64,000 nucleotides of DNA, taken from NCBI RefSeq assembly GCF_003614435.1, contig NZ_CP025546.1, positions 1,426,001-1,490,000 of the forward strand, in the 5' to 3' direction. This DNA is from Mycobacterium paragordonae. Its GTDB lineage: Bacteria; Actinomycetota; Actinomycetes; Mycobacteriales; Mycobacteriaceae. The notes under the pieces were generated by a model, which was not told the origin of the DNA, made no database searches, and saw only the letters and a program-made list of their open reading frames with translations. Below, piece by piece: positions 8,641-17,353 of this stretch. Positions within the stretch are counted from its first letter, which is position 1, and the number at the start of each line of letters is the position of its first letter. Both the position numbers and the translations under genes were made by a program.

Positions 8641-8693
8641 CCGATCCTACGAACGACCCGATCAAACCCACGCTTCGAAAGGTAGGACTCCCG

Positions 8694-11003
8694 ATGAGCA
8701 CTCAGTTGTTACCACTGCTCCCCGCCGACCCAGTGCAACCGATCCGGACCGGACGGCCCGGCTGCGGTCAATTGACCGACAGCGACGGCCGCTGTCTGCC
8801 GTTGAAGGCGCTCAGCGTCGAGACGGCGCTGGTCGGCATGACGGCCAGTTCCACGGTGCGGCAGCGGTTCGTCAACACCGGTGACACCGCGATCGAGGCC
8901 ACCTACGTCTTCCCGTTGCCGGCCCGTGCCGGTGTCACCGACTTCGCCGCCGAGCTGGCCGGACGCCGGGTGGTCGGTGTGCTCAAGGAACGCGGGCAGG
9001 CGCGCGCGGACTACGAGCAGGCGCTGGTGTCCGGCCAGCGCGCCGCGATCGTCGAGGAGGACCGCTCCGACGTGTTCTCGGTGCGGGTGGGCAATCTCGG
9101 TCCCGGCGAGGAGGCCACCATCGAGATGCGGCTGACCGGTCCGCTGTCGTTCGAGGACGGCGAGGCCACGTTCCGGTTCCCGCTGGTCGTCGCGCCGCGA
9201 TACACCGCCGGGACGCCACTCCCGGGCGACCAGACCGGGCAAGGGCTGGCGCCGGACACCGATGCGGTGCCCGACGCCTCCCGGGTGACCCCGCCGCGGC
9301 TCGTCGACTCCGACGAGCGTCCGGACCTGCAGATCTCGCTGAGCCTCGACGGGGCCGGATTCGAGGTGTCCGAGCTGCGGTCGTCGCTGCCGACGGCGGT
9401 GACCGAAGCCGACGGTGTGACGCGACTTCGGTTGGAGCCGGGAGCACGCGCGGACCGGGACTTCGTGTTGCGCTTCCGGGTCGCTCGCAGCGAGCTGTCG
9501 ACGTCGGCTTTGCTGGTCCCGGACGCCGACGGTGACGAGGGCACCTGGTCGGTGACCGTGGTGCCGCCCGTGCAGACATCCACTGCGCCAAGGGATGTCG
9601 TGGTGTTGCTGGACCGCTCGGGATCAATGCAGGGCTGGAAGATGATCGCCGCCAGACGGGCCGCCGGCCGGATCGTGGACATGCTCGACGCCGCCGACCG
9701 GTTCTGCGTGCTGGCCTTCGACGATCGGATCGACACACCGACCGGCCTGGCGGACGGATTGGTGGACGCGACCGACCGCAACCGGTTCGCCGCGGCGTCG
9801 TGGCTGGGCTCGCTGGAAAGCCGCGGCGGGACGGTGATGGCCGAGCCGCTGCACAAGGCGGTGGACATCCTGGCCGGAACCGGCGAAGACCGGCAGGCCA
9901 GCGTGGTGCTGGTGACCGACGGCCAGATCACCGGGGAGGATCACCTGCTGCGGATGCTGGCGCCCGCCGTCGGGCGGACCCGTATCTACTGCGTGGGCAT
10001 CGACCGCGCTGTCAACGCCGGCTTCCTCGACCGGCTCGCCGGGCTGGGGCACGGCCGCTCGGAGTTGGTGGAATCCGAGGAGCGTCTCGACGAGGTGATG
10101 GCCCGGTTGGCCCGGACCATCGGGCGTCCAGCGCTGACCTCGCTGCGAGTGAGTGCCGAGGGGGTGTCGATCATCGACGACACCACGACGCCGGCCCGGT
10201 CGCCCGACGCTTTCGCGGGTGTACCGTGCGTGATCTCGGGCCGCTACCGCGGTGCCGGCGATGCGACCTTCCGCATCGGCGCCGACGAGTCGCCCACGGT
10301 CTCGCTGCGCGCCCGGGTATCACCGGAAGCTGTTGCGGTGCGGACGATTTGGGCGCGTTCGGTGGTGCGTGACCTGGAGGACGAGTACGCGTCGTACCAC
10401 GCTGATGACGAGCTCGCCGCACGGTTGGTCGCGCACTCGGTGCGCTTCGGTGTGCTGTCGCGGTTCACCGCTTTCGTCGCGATCGACCCCGAGCACACCG
10501 ACGCCGGTCCGCTGACCGAGGTGATCCAGCCCGTCGAACAGCCCTCCGGTTGGGCGACGAACGTGGGCTTCGCCCGTGGGGGCGCGGCCTACGCACTGGC
10601 CGGCGCGGAACTCGTCATGCCGGCGCCGGCGGGCGCGATGCCGCAGTCTGCGGGTGCGATGCCGCCGCCTGCGGCCGCGGCTCCGCCCCCCGACGGGGGG
10701 CCGGATCAGCTGGCACCCGGTAAGCCCGCCGCGCCGCGGCCGCTGGACAAGCTGCTCAAGCAGGTGGAGAAGTCGACCCAGGTGCGTCGCTCCGGCCTGG
10801 ACGCGGTGCTCGACGAGCTGAGGCAGCATCGCGATGCCGCCACCGACCCCGAGTTGCGGGCGGCGCTCGACCAGCTGTGCACGGCCCTGGTGCGGTTCCT
10901 GAAGGACCCGAAGGCGCCGCAGAGCCGGCAGGTGCTGGTGGCGCTCGACGCGGTCAGGCGGGCGATGACCGAGCGGCCGGCCAAACGACGCTTCTGGCGG
11001 TGA
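8694..11003 (+). CDS. VIT and VWA domain-containing protein
   Basis: A 769-residue protein with an N-terminal vault/inter-alpha-trypsin (VIT) domain (about residues 20-150; the YVFPLPARAGVTDF motif is characteristic), a VWA domain with an intact MIDAS metal site DRSGS (307-311), an Ala/Pro-rich linker (about 635-690) and a helical C-terminus. No signal peptide is seen, so it is probably cytoplasmic. The ATG at 8694 has a GAAAGG site upstream. VIT/VWA proteins are thought to mediate protein-protein or metal-dependent interactions. It was probably in an operon with the MerR-like regulator before an IS110 element separated them. Confidence 0.85.
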   Translation: MSTQLLPLLPADPVQPIRTGRPGCGQLTDSDGRCLPLKALSVETALVGMTASSTVRQRFVNTGDTAIEATYVFPLPARAGVTDFAAELAGRRVVGVLKERGQARADYEQALVSGQRAAIVEEDRSDVFSVRVGNLGPGEEATIEMRLTGPLSFEDGEATFRFPLVVAPRYTAGTPLPGDQTGQGLAPDTDAVPDASRVTPPRLVDSDERPDLQISLSLDGAGFEVSELRSSLPTAVTEADGVTRLRLEPGARADRDFVLRFRVARSELSTSALLVPDADGDEGTWSVTVVPPVQTSTAPRDVVVLLDRSGSMQGWKMIAARRAAGRIVDMLDAADRFCVLAFDDRIDTPTGLADGLVDATDRNRFAAASWLGSLESRGGTVMAEPLHKAVDILAGTGEDRQASVVLVTDGQITGEDHLLRMLAPAVGRTRIYCVGIDRAVNAGFLDRLAGLGHGRSELVESEERLDEVMARLARTIGRPALTSLRVSAEGVSIIDDTTTPARSPDAFAGVPCVISGRYRGAGDATFRIGADESPTVSLRARVSPEAVAVRTIWARSVVRDLEDEYASYHADDELAARLVAHSVRFGVLSRFTAFVAIDPEHTDAGPLTEVIQPVEQPSGWATNVGFARGGAAYALAGAELVMPAPAGAMPQSAGAMPPPAAAAPPPDGGPDQLAPGKPAAPRPLDKLLKQVEKSTQVRRSGLDAVLDELRQHRDAATDPELRAALDQLCTALVRFLKDPKAPQSRQVLVALDAVRRAMTERPAKRRFWR

Positions 11004-11013
11004 CCCTCGGGGC

Positions 11014-11072
11014 GCGAGCGTGCATGGAATGCCGTCGCCACCGGCGTGTCCCCGTACATCTGTGCACGCTCG
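11014..11072. terminator. Inverted repeat between convergent genes
   Basis: CGAGCGTGCA (11015-11024) pairs with TGCACGCTCG (11063-11072) around a 38-base loop. It fills the gap between the convergent VIT/VWA and aminotransferase genes, so a bidirectional terminator or mRNA-end structure is plausible. There is no T-tract. Confidence 0.4.
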
Positions 11073-11083
11073 TGCCGCGACTT

Positions 11084-12397
11084 TCAGCAGACGTCGGTGA
11101 GCACACCTCGCAGGATCGATTCGATGGCATCGAACTCGGCCTGACCGCTGATCAGCGGCGGGGCCAGCTGGATCACCGAGTCACCGCGGTCATCGGTGCG
11201 GCAGTACAGGCCCGCCTCGAACATGGCCGCCGACACCCGGCCCAGCAGCGCGGAGCGTTCGTCGTCGGCGAAGGCCTGCTTGGTTGCCTGGTCTTTGACC
11301 AGTTCGATGCCGAAGAAGAATCCCTCGCCCCGGACATCGCCCACGATCGGCAGGTCGTACAGCTTCTCCAGCGTGCCGCGCAGCGCGGGGGACAGTTCTT
11401 TGACGCGGTCGTTGAGGCCTTCGCGTTCGAAGATGTCGAGGTTCGCCAGCCCGACGGCAGTCGACACCGGATGCCCGCCGAAGGTGTAGCCGTGCGGGAA
11501 CATCGTCTTGCCGTCGTTGAACGGCTCGAACAGCCGCTCGCTGGCGATCATCGCGCCCAGCGGCGCGTAGCCCGAGGTCAGACCCTTGGCGCAGGTGATC
11601 ATGTCGGGCACATAGCCGAAGTCGTTGCAGGCGAACATCGATCCGATCCGGCCGAACGCGCAGATCACTTCGTCGGAGACGAGCAGCACGTCGTAAGCGT
11701 TACAGATCTCCCGGACCCGCTCGAAATAGCCCGGCGGGGGTGGGATGGAGCCGCCGGCGTTCTGCACCGGTTCCAGGAACACCGCCGCGACGGTGTCGGG
11801 CCCTTCGAATTCGATCGCCTCGGCGATACGGTCCGCTGCCCAGCGGCCGAATTCCTTGATGTCGGTGTGCGATTGCGCGCGGTAGAAGTTCGTGTGGGGA
11901 ACCCGGAAACCACCCGGCGTCACCGGCTCGAAGGGGGCGGTGAACTTCGGCAGGCCGGTGATCGCCAGCGCCCCCTGAGTGGTGCCGTGGTAGGCGATCG
12001 AACGCGAAATCACCTTGTGCTTACCGGGTTTTCCGGTCAGCTTGAAATATTGCTTGGCGACTTTCCAGGCTGTTTCGACGGCCTCGGTGCCGCCGGTGGT
12101 GAAGAAAACCCGGTTCAGGTCACCGGGCGCGTAGCCGGCGACACGTTCGGCAAGTTCGATCGCCGTCGGGGTGGCGTATCCCCACAGCGGGAAGAACGCC
12201 AGGGTCTGCGCCTGCCGGGCCGCCACTTCGGCGAGTTCCGCTCGGCCGTGACCGACCTGCACCACGAACAAACCGGACAGCGCGTCGAGGTAGCTCTTGC
12301 CGCGGTCGTCGAAGATGGTGACGCCTTCGCCGCGGGTGATCACTGGCGGGGTGAAGTCCGGGCCATGTCGGGTGAAGTGCAGCCAGAGGTTGCTCAT
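11084..12397 (-). CDS. Class III aminotransferase (Rv3329 homologue)
   Basis: A 437-residue PLP-dependent class III (omega) aminotransferase matching Rv3329 in length. The PLP lysine is Lys271 in CAKGLTSGYAPLG, the pyridine-nitrogen Asp242 is in SDEVICAFGR, and the N-terminus begins NLWLHFTRHG. The start at 12397 gives a 22-base gap from the LuxR gene and the family's usual length; the upstream ATG at 12439 would overlap luxR. It transfers an amino group from an omega-amino donor to a keto acid. The specific substrates are unknown. Confidence 0.9.
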   Translation of the reverse strand: MSNLWLHFTRHGPDFTPPVITRGEGVTIFDDRGKSYLDALSGLFVVQVGHGRAELAEVAARQAQTLAFFPLWGYATPTAIELAERVAGYAPGDLNRVFFTTGGTEAVETAWKVAKQYFKLTGKPGKHKVISRSIAYHGTTQGALAITGLPKFTAPFEPVTPGGFRVPHTNFYRAQSHTDIKEFGRWAADRIAEAIEFEGPDTVAAVFLEPVQNAGGSIPPPPGYFERVREICNAYDVLLVSDEVICAFGRIGSMFACNDFGYVPDMITCAKGLTSGYAPLGAMIASERLFEPFNDGKTMFPHGYTFGGHPVSTAVGLANLDIFEREGLNDRVKELSPALRGTLEKLYDLPIVGDVRGEGFFFGIELVKDQATKQAFADDERSALLGRVSAAMFEAGLYCRTDDRGDSVIQLAPPLISGQAEFDAIESILRGVLTDVC

Positions 12398-12419
12398 CTC
12401 ACCGATGGTAGGGATGCGG

Positions 12420-15026
12420 TCAGCCCAACTCCTCGGCACTACGCATCATCTGTGCCAGCGCGGCGCGTCCGCTGACCCCGGCCTTGGTGCTCGCGCGGTA
12501 GATATGGCTTTCGACCGTCCGTACCGACAGCGACACGGCCTGGGCGATCTCGCGATTCGACAGCCCTCGAGCCACCAGCACCGCGATCTCGCGTTCCCGG
12601 GTGCTGAACGGCGGCGCGAAGTGGGCTGCCGCGATCGCCGGGCTGGTCGCCCCGCCGCATCGGGCTGCCAGTCCCTGCGCGCGGGCCGCTGCGGCCATCG
12701 CGTGTGCCCCGCGGCCCGCCCGCCGGTGTGACGTCGCCGCCTGCCCGGCCGCGTCGGCGGCGGCCAGCAGGTCGCACATATCTTCGAATTCCGTTGACAC
12801 CCAATCAAGTTCATCGGCATTGTCGGAACTCAACGCCGCGGCGTAACGCGCGGCGAGCGCGGCACGGGGTCCTTGCACAAGAGTGGCCAGCTCCGCCAGC
12901 CGGCCGGCCGCATCGGTGTCGTCGAACTGCACCGCGGTTTGCAGATACCACACCTCACGGGCGAATTGATCGTGCTCGCGCGCGAACTCCGCCGCCTCGC
13001 GTGCCAGGCGACGTGCTTCGGTGGTGCGTGAGCGCACCGCCGCCAGCCACGCCGCGGTGATCGTTTCGATGGACGCCACATAGACGTATGCCGGGTGCCG
13101 ATATCCGCGGGCGGTGTGCAGAGCGCGCTCGGCCGCATCGGCGTCACCGGAGCGGGCCAGCGCCTGCCCGCGCATCAGGTGGAAGCGGTAGAAGCTGTTC
13201 GCGACGTTGAAGTTGTTGACCATCTCGTCGTTGATCTCCCGGGGCAGCAGCCGTAGCGCCGCATCGAGATCTCCGGCGGCCAGCAACGCCATGCCGAGGA
13301 TTTCCGATGCCACCGCACGCACTCCCGCGGGTTCTCCGTGCTGGGCACGGCTGTTGCGTTCGGCGACATCGATGGCCTCCGGAATTCGGCCGGCAGCCAA
13401 CAAGGCGAACGTGTGAAACTCCGTCGCCGGCTGCTGAAGGAATTTGCCCTGCTCGCTCAACACCAGCGCCTGGGAGGCCTGCGCAGCCTTCGCCAAGGCG
13501 TGATCGAGCTGGCCGAGTTCGGCGTAGGCCAAGCTCTCCGCGGCGTAACCCATTGTCGTGCCGTACCAGTCGAGTTTTTGGTAGTCCACATCGGCCAAGG
13601 TCGACACGACCTCGCGCGGCCTGGCCGCCAGTGAGAGCTGATTCGCGCGGAATATCAACAGCTGATGCCGTCTAGGTCCGTTCGCGGATGCGAGCGCTTC
13701 GTCGATGAGCCGCCAGGACCGCTCCGGTGATCGCATGCCCCACAACAGGTTCGACGCACGCATCACGGTGGTATTGATGAATGCGGATTCCATGACGTCG
13801 TCGACTTCCAACCCGTCCAGGACTTCCAGCGCAAGCTCGCCCTGCTCCATCATGAACAGCGAATAGGCCAGCGGTATGCGTGCCTGCGCGCCCATCCCGG
13901 TCGCGGCGGCGGCACCGAACAAGCGATGCGCCGTCTCGAAATCCAGCAGCGAACTCGCCGCGGTGGCAGCCGATAGCAACACCTTCGGCTCGGGCGGCAG
14001 GTCGGAGTCCAGCCACAGTAGACCGCGCTTGACGACTTTTGCCGACCCTCCGCCATCCTTCATCGCGGTCGCGACCTGGCCGCGAAGGCGGCGCAGTCGC
14101 GAAGAGCCGCAACGGTTCAGGCGAACCTCGGCGTAGAGAGGGTGGCCGATATACACGTCGTCGCCGGAGATGCGGATCAGTTCACGCTGTTCCGCACTTT
14201 CGATGGCGTCCTGGTCGGCGATCAGTCGCAGGCAGTGCCAGTCGACGGGCTCGGAAACGGCAACCAGATCGACGACGTCGCGCACCTCTTCGGGGATGGC
14301 GCCGATCTGCGCATCCACCAATTCGGCAAGGGAGCCTGAGATCTCGGTGTTCCCGCGCCACTGCACGGCCCCGTCCTCGGCAGCCATCCGTCCCGCACGG
14401 TGCTCCTGCTCGATGAGCTGGCGCAGGAATAGCACGTTGCCGCCCGTGAGGTGCCACAGCCGCTCAGCACACGGCTCATCCGGTACCGCGCCGAGTGTAG
14501 CCGCCAACAGTTCACCAATCTCGTTGCGGGACAGCGGTTCCAGATCGTGCCGCCTTAGTAGGCCGTCCTTCCACAGCGCCGTCACCGCGGCCGGCGCCAC
14601 CTCCCCGCTGCGGATCGCGAGGATGACGGCGGCGGCTTGCGAATGCACCAATTGGTGCACGACGAGCGCCGACAGGTCATCCAGCAGATGCGCGTCGTCG
14701 ACGAAAACCACCAGGCGGTCCGGTTGGACGCCGTCGGTCAGGGCCTCGATGACGCTGCGCGCCACCGCAAGTGGCGCGCTCTCCACGTCGTCGCTCCACT
14801 GCGAGAAGGCGCCCAGCGGGATCGCGCGGCTGGTGGCGGTGGCGGCCACGGTGCAAACGGTCCACCCGGATGTCGCCGCTGCCAGCACGGCCTCGCGCGC
14901 CAGGCGCGACTTGCCGACCCCGGCCTTGCCCGCCACCGCCACTCCGCGTGCCCCATCGTCGGCGATTGAGCGCAGCACCGCGCTGATGTCCTGTTCACGG
15001 CCGACCATGGGCCAGTGATCGACCAC
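12420..15026 (-). CDS. Large LuxR-family regulator with AAA-type ATPase domain
   Basis: An 868-residue regulator of the LAL/MalT-like class. A P-loop GKAGVGKS is at residues 33-40, a Walker B stretch RLVVFVDDAH near 105-115, a long TPR-like helical middle, and a LuxR helix-turn-helix in the last 65 residues (STREREIAVLVARGLSNREIA). The GTG at 15026 is supported by a TAGAGT box six bases upstream; an ATG at 15008 is the alternative. It is divergent from sigJ with 76 bp between them and is followed closely by the aminotransferase, a possible target. The inducer is unknown. Confidence 0.88.
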   Translation of the reverse strand: MVDHWPMVGREQDISAVLRSIADDGARGVAVAGKAGVGKSRLAREAVLAAATSGWTVCTVAATATSRAIPLGAFSQWSDDVESAPLAVARSVIEALTDGVQPDRLVVFVDDAHLLDDLSALVVHQLVHSQAAAVILAIRSGEVAPAAVTALWKDGLLRRHDLEPLSRNEIGELLAATLGAVPDEPCAERLWHLTGGNVLFLRQLIEQEHRAGRMAAEDGAVQWRGNTEISGSLAELVDAQIGAIPEEVRDVVDLVAVSEPVDWHCLRLIADQDAIESAEQRELIRISGDDVYIGHPLYAEVRLNRCGSSRLRRLRGQVATAMKDGGGSAKVVKRGLLWLDSDLPPEPKVLLSAATAASSLLDFETAHRLFGAAAATGMGAQARIPLAYSLFMMEQGELALEVLDGLEVDDVMESAFINTTVMRASNLLWGMRSPERSWRLIDEALASANGPRRHQLLIFRANQLSLAARPREVVSTLADVDYQKLDWYGTTMGYAAESLAYAELGQLDHALAKAAQASQALVLSEQGKFLQQPATEFHTFALLAAGRIPEAIDVAERNSRAQHGEPAGVRAVASEILGMALLAAGDLDAALRLLPREINDEMVNNFNVANSFYRFHLMRGQALARSGDADAAERALHTARGYRHPAYVYVASIETITAAWLAAVRSRTTEARRLAREAAEFAREHDQFAREVWYLQTAVQFDDTDAAGRLAELATLVQGPRAALAARYAAALSSDNADELDWVSTEFEDMCDLLAAADAAGQAATSHRRAGRGAHAMAAAARAQGLAARCGGATSPAIAAAHFAPPFSTREREIAVLVARGLSNREIAQAVSLSVRTVESHIYRASTKAGVSGRAALAQMMRSAEELG

Positions 15027-15032
15027 GGATCG

Positions 15033-15038
15033 ACTCTA
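15033..15038 (-). promoter_or_regulatory. -10 box of the LuxR-family gene
   Basis: TAGAGT (TANNNT) ends six bases before the GTG, which fits a leaderless start and supports the GTG over the downstream ATG. Confidence 0.45.
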
Positions 15039-15089
15039 TCTAAGGAGTTGGATTCATTGGGGAGAATCATCGGCGCCGCAGCTCGGCGC

Positions 15090-15095
15090 TACCCT
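15090..15095 (+). promoter_or_regulatory. -10 box of sigJ, leaderless
   Basis: TACCCT lies exactly seven bases before the sigJ ATG, as in leaderless mycobacterial genes. No TGTCACA element precedes it, so sigJ is not obviously self-transcribed. Confidence 0.5.
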
Positions 15096-15102
15096 GGGGC
15101 TT

Positions 15103-16014
15103 ATGGTCGCGACCACGCAGGTCAACGAATTCGAGTCGCTGCGACCGCATCTCATGTCGGTCGCCTACCGCCTCACCGGAACCGTGGCCGACGCCGAGGA
15201 CATCGTCCAGGAAGCCTGGCTGCGGTGGAGTGCGCAGGACAGGGCGATCAACGACCTGCGCGCCTGGCTGACCACGGTGGTGAGCCGGCTCGGTCTGGAC
15301 AAGCTGCGCTCGGCGGCGCACCGGCGGGAACGCTACACCGGCAACTGGCTGCCCGAGCCGGTCGTCACGGGTTTCTCGGACGCTCAGGCGGCTGACCCGC
15401 TGTCGGCCGTGGTGTCCGCCGAGGACGCCCGGTTCGCGGCGATGGTGGTGCTGGAGCGGCTCAATCCCGATCAGCGGGTGGCCTTCGTGCTGCACGACGG
15501 GTTCACCGTGCCGTTCGCCGAGGTGGCCGATGTGCTGGGCATCAACGAGGCTGCTGCGCGGCAACTGGCGTCCCGGGCCCGGAAGGCCGTCGCCGCGGCG
15601 CCCCCGCCCGAACCCGACCCCAGCCACGCCGAGGTGGTCGGGAAGCTGATGGCCGCCATGGCCGCCGGTGACATCGAGACCGTGGTCTCGCTGCTGCACC
15701 CCGACGTGACATTCACCGGCGACTCCAACGGCAAGGCGCCCACGGCGGTTCAGGTCATCCACGGCGCCGACAAGGTCGTCCGGTTCATGATGGGTCTGGC
15801 CCAGCGCTACGGCGACGCGTTCTACACCGCCAACCATCTGGCCTTGGTCAACGGCGAACTGGGTTCCTACACAACGGGATTCCCCGCTTCCGAGGGCCGG
15901 AGGGAGATGGCACCGCGGATCACCGCGATGACGGTGCGCGACGGCAAGGTGGTCGCGCTGTGGGACGTCGCCAATCCCGACAAGTTCAGCGGATCGCCGC
16001 TGCGGTCTGGGTGA
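15103..16014 (+). CDS. sigJ: ECF sigma factor SigJ (ECF41 group)
   Basis: A 303-residue RNA polymerase sigma factor, homologous to Rv3328c. Region 2 (about residues 8-75, including GTVADAEDIVQEAWLRW) and region 4 (about 105-165, with FAEVADVLGINEAAARQLASR) are followed by a SnoaL-like C-terminal domain (about 175-300) ending in the NPDKF motif. That extension is the ECF41 hallmark and acts as a built-in regulator in place of an anti-sigma factor. M. tuberculosis SigJ has been linked to hydrogen peroxide tolerance. Two exact ECF41-type promoters occur in this window. The last 45 bases of homology are repeated, diverged, after the 13E12 gene. Confidence 0.95.
   Translation: MVATTQVNEFESLRPHLMSVAYRLTGTVADAEDIVQEAWLRWSAQDRAINDLRAWLTTVVSRLGLDKLRSAAHRRERYTGNWLPEPVVTGFSDAQAADPLSAVVSAEDARFAAMVVLERLNPDQRVAFVLHDGFTVPFAEVADVLGINEAAARQLASRARKAVAAAPPPEPDPSHAEVVGKLMAAMAAGDIETVVSLLHPDVTFTGDSNGKAPTAVQVIHGADKVVRFMMGLAQRYGDAFYTANHLALVNGELGSYTTGFPASEGRREMAPRITAMTVRDGKVVALWDVANPDKFSGSPLRSG
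15961..16005 (+). repeat. sigJ 3'-end copy 1 (functional) of an imperfect 45-bp direct repeat
   Basis: This stretch of the sigJ coding end (encoding WDVANPDKFSGSPLR) is matched by a diverged copy at 17308-17352, about 80-82% identical by eye. The two copies bracket the 13E12 gene. Confidence 0.75.
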
Positions 16015-16058
16015 TCGCCGCGGGCTGAGTTGTCACACCCCGCTGGGAGGATGGGGTT

Positions 16059-17300
16059 ATGTCGGTGACTGCCTTGGCGGGCTCTTTTCAGCGGCCTCCG
16101 GTCAAGCGTGTGGATGTGTTGTTCGAGGAGTTGTCGGAGTTGGCGGGGCAGCGCAATGCGATTGACGGGCGGATCGTGGAGATCGTCGCGGAGATGGATC
16201 GGGACGGGTTGTGGGGGATGACGGGGGCGCGCTCGGTGGCCGCGGTGGTGGCCTGGAAGCTGGGCACCACCCGGGGCAATGCCGAGACGATCGCGACGGT
16301 GGCGCGGCGGGCCCGGGAGTTTCCGCGGTGTGTGGCAGGCCTGCGCGAGGGGTGGTTGTCGCTGGATCAGGTCGGGGTGATCGCGGCGCGGGCCGGGGAC
16401 GGCTCGGATGCTCATTATGAGCAGTTGGCCCGCTATGCCTCGGTCAGCCAGTTGCGCACCGCGATCAAGGGCGAACCGCGCCCGAAACCGGATCGGCGCC
16501 CGCCGCCGGCGATCAGCAAAACCAGCACCGAGGAGTCGACGTGTTGGCGGATCACCCTGGCGCCCCCGCAGGCGGCGACGTTCGAGGCGGCGCTGGCCTC
16601 GCATCGGGAGGCGCTGATCACGCAGTGGAAGCACGACCGCGCCGACAGCGGCGAGTCGCAGTCCGCGCCGCCGATGCCTGACACGATGGATGCGTTGATG
16701 CGGCTGATCGAGGCCGGCTGGGACGCTGAGGCCACCGCTCGCCCACACGCCGCGCACACCACCGTGGTGGTGCACCTCGACGTCGACAAGCCCGCTGCCG
16801 CACTGCACCTGGGCCCGCTGTTGAGTGAGGGCGACCGCCAGTACCTGACCTGTGATGCCACCTGTGAGGTGTGGTTTGAGCGCGAGGGCCGCCCGATCGG
16901 CGCCGGGCGCACCACCCGCACGATCAACCGGCGGCTGCGCCGCGCCCTCGAGCACCGCCACCCCTGCTGCGCGGTGCCTGGCTGCGGGGCCACCCGCGGC
17001 CTGCATGCTCATCACATCCGGCACTGGGAACATGGCGGCCCCACCGAGCTGATGAATCTGATCCTGTTGTGTCCGTATCACCACCGCGAGCATCACCGCG
17101 GGGAGATCACCATCACCGGCGACGCCGACCACCTGACCGTCACCGACCGCGACGGCGCCATCCTGCTGCCCGGATCCCTGGCCCGACCACCCACCACCGC
17201 CCCACCCGATGTCGGGCCCTACCCCGGGCCCACCGGCGAACGCGCCCAATGGATGTGGTACACCCCCTTCCAACCCCAACCACCACCCATCACCAACTGA
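16059..17300 (+). CDS. 13E12/DUF222 family protein with HNH nuclease domain
   Basis: A 413-residue protein of the mycobacterial REP13E12 family: an N-terminal DUF222 helical domain and a C-terminal HNH endonuclease motif (HAHHIRHWEHGGPTELMN, then LCPYHHREHHRGE, about residues 310-345). The ATG has a GGAGG site seven to eight bases upstream. These genes occur in multiple copies in mycobacterial genomes, behave as a dispersed repeat and serve as a phage integration site in M. tuberculosis. The gene lies between sigJ and a relic of the sigJ 3' end, suggesting arrival by recombination. The nuclease role is inferred from the HNH motif. Confidence 0.9.
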   Translation: MSVTALAGSFQRPPVKRVDVLFEELSELAGQRNAIDGRIVEIVAEMDRDGLWGMTGARSVAAVVAWKLGTTRGNAETIATVARRAREFPRCVAGLREGWLSLDQVGVIAARAGDGSDAHYEQLARYASVSQLRTAIKGEPRPKPDRRPPPAISKTSTEESTCWRITLAPPQAATFEAALASHREALITQWKHDRADSGESQSAPPMPDTMDALMRLIEAGWDAEATARPHAAHTTVVVHLDVDKPAAALHLGPLLSEGDRQYLTCDATCEVWFEREGRPIGAGRTTRTINRRLRRALEHRHPCCAVPGCGATRGLHAHHIRHWEHGGPTELMNLILLCPYHHREHHRGEITITGDADHLTVTDRDGAILLPGSLARPPTTAPPDVGPYPGPTGERAQWMWYTPFQPQPPPITN

Positions 17301-17307
17301 GGCGCGT

Positions 17308-17352
17308 CGGGATGTCACCGATCCCGAGACGTTCAGTGGGTCGCCGCTGCGG
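17308..17352 (+). pseudogene. Relic of a sigJ-type 3' end
   Basis: Read in frame this encodes RDVTDPETFSGSPLR, matching the SigJ C-terminus WDVANPDKFSGSPLR. An open frame continues for six codons to a TGA, running into the end of the PE gene. It is separated from intact sigJ by the 13E12 gene and has no upstream sigma-factor sequence, so it is a remnant. Confidence 0.7.
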
Positions 17353-17353
17353 A

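Noticed and set aside
16031..16037. TGTCACA upstream of the 13E12 gene
   Set aside because: The base pattern 16 bases on is GGGT, not CGTC, so it is not an ECF41 promoter.
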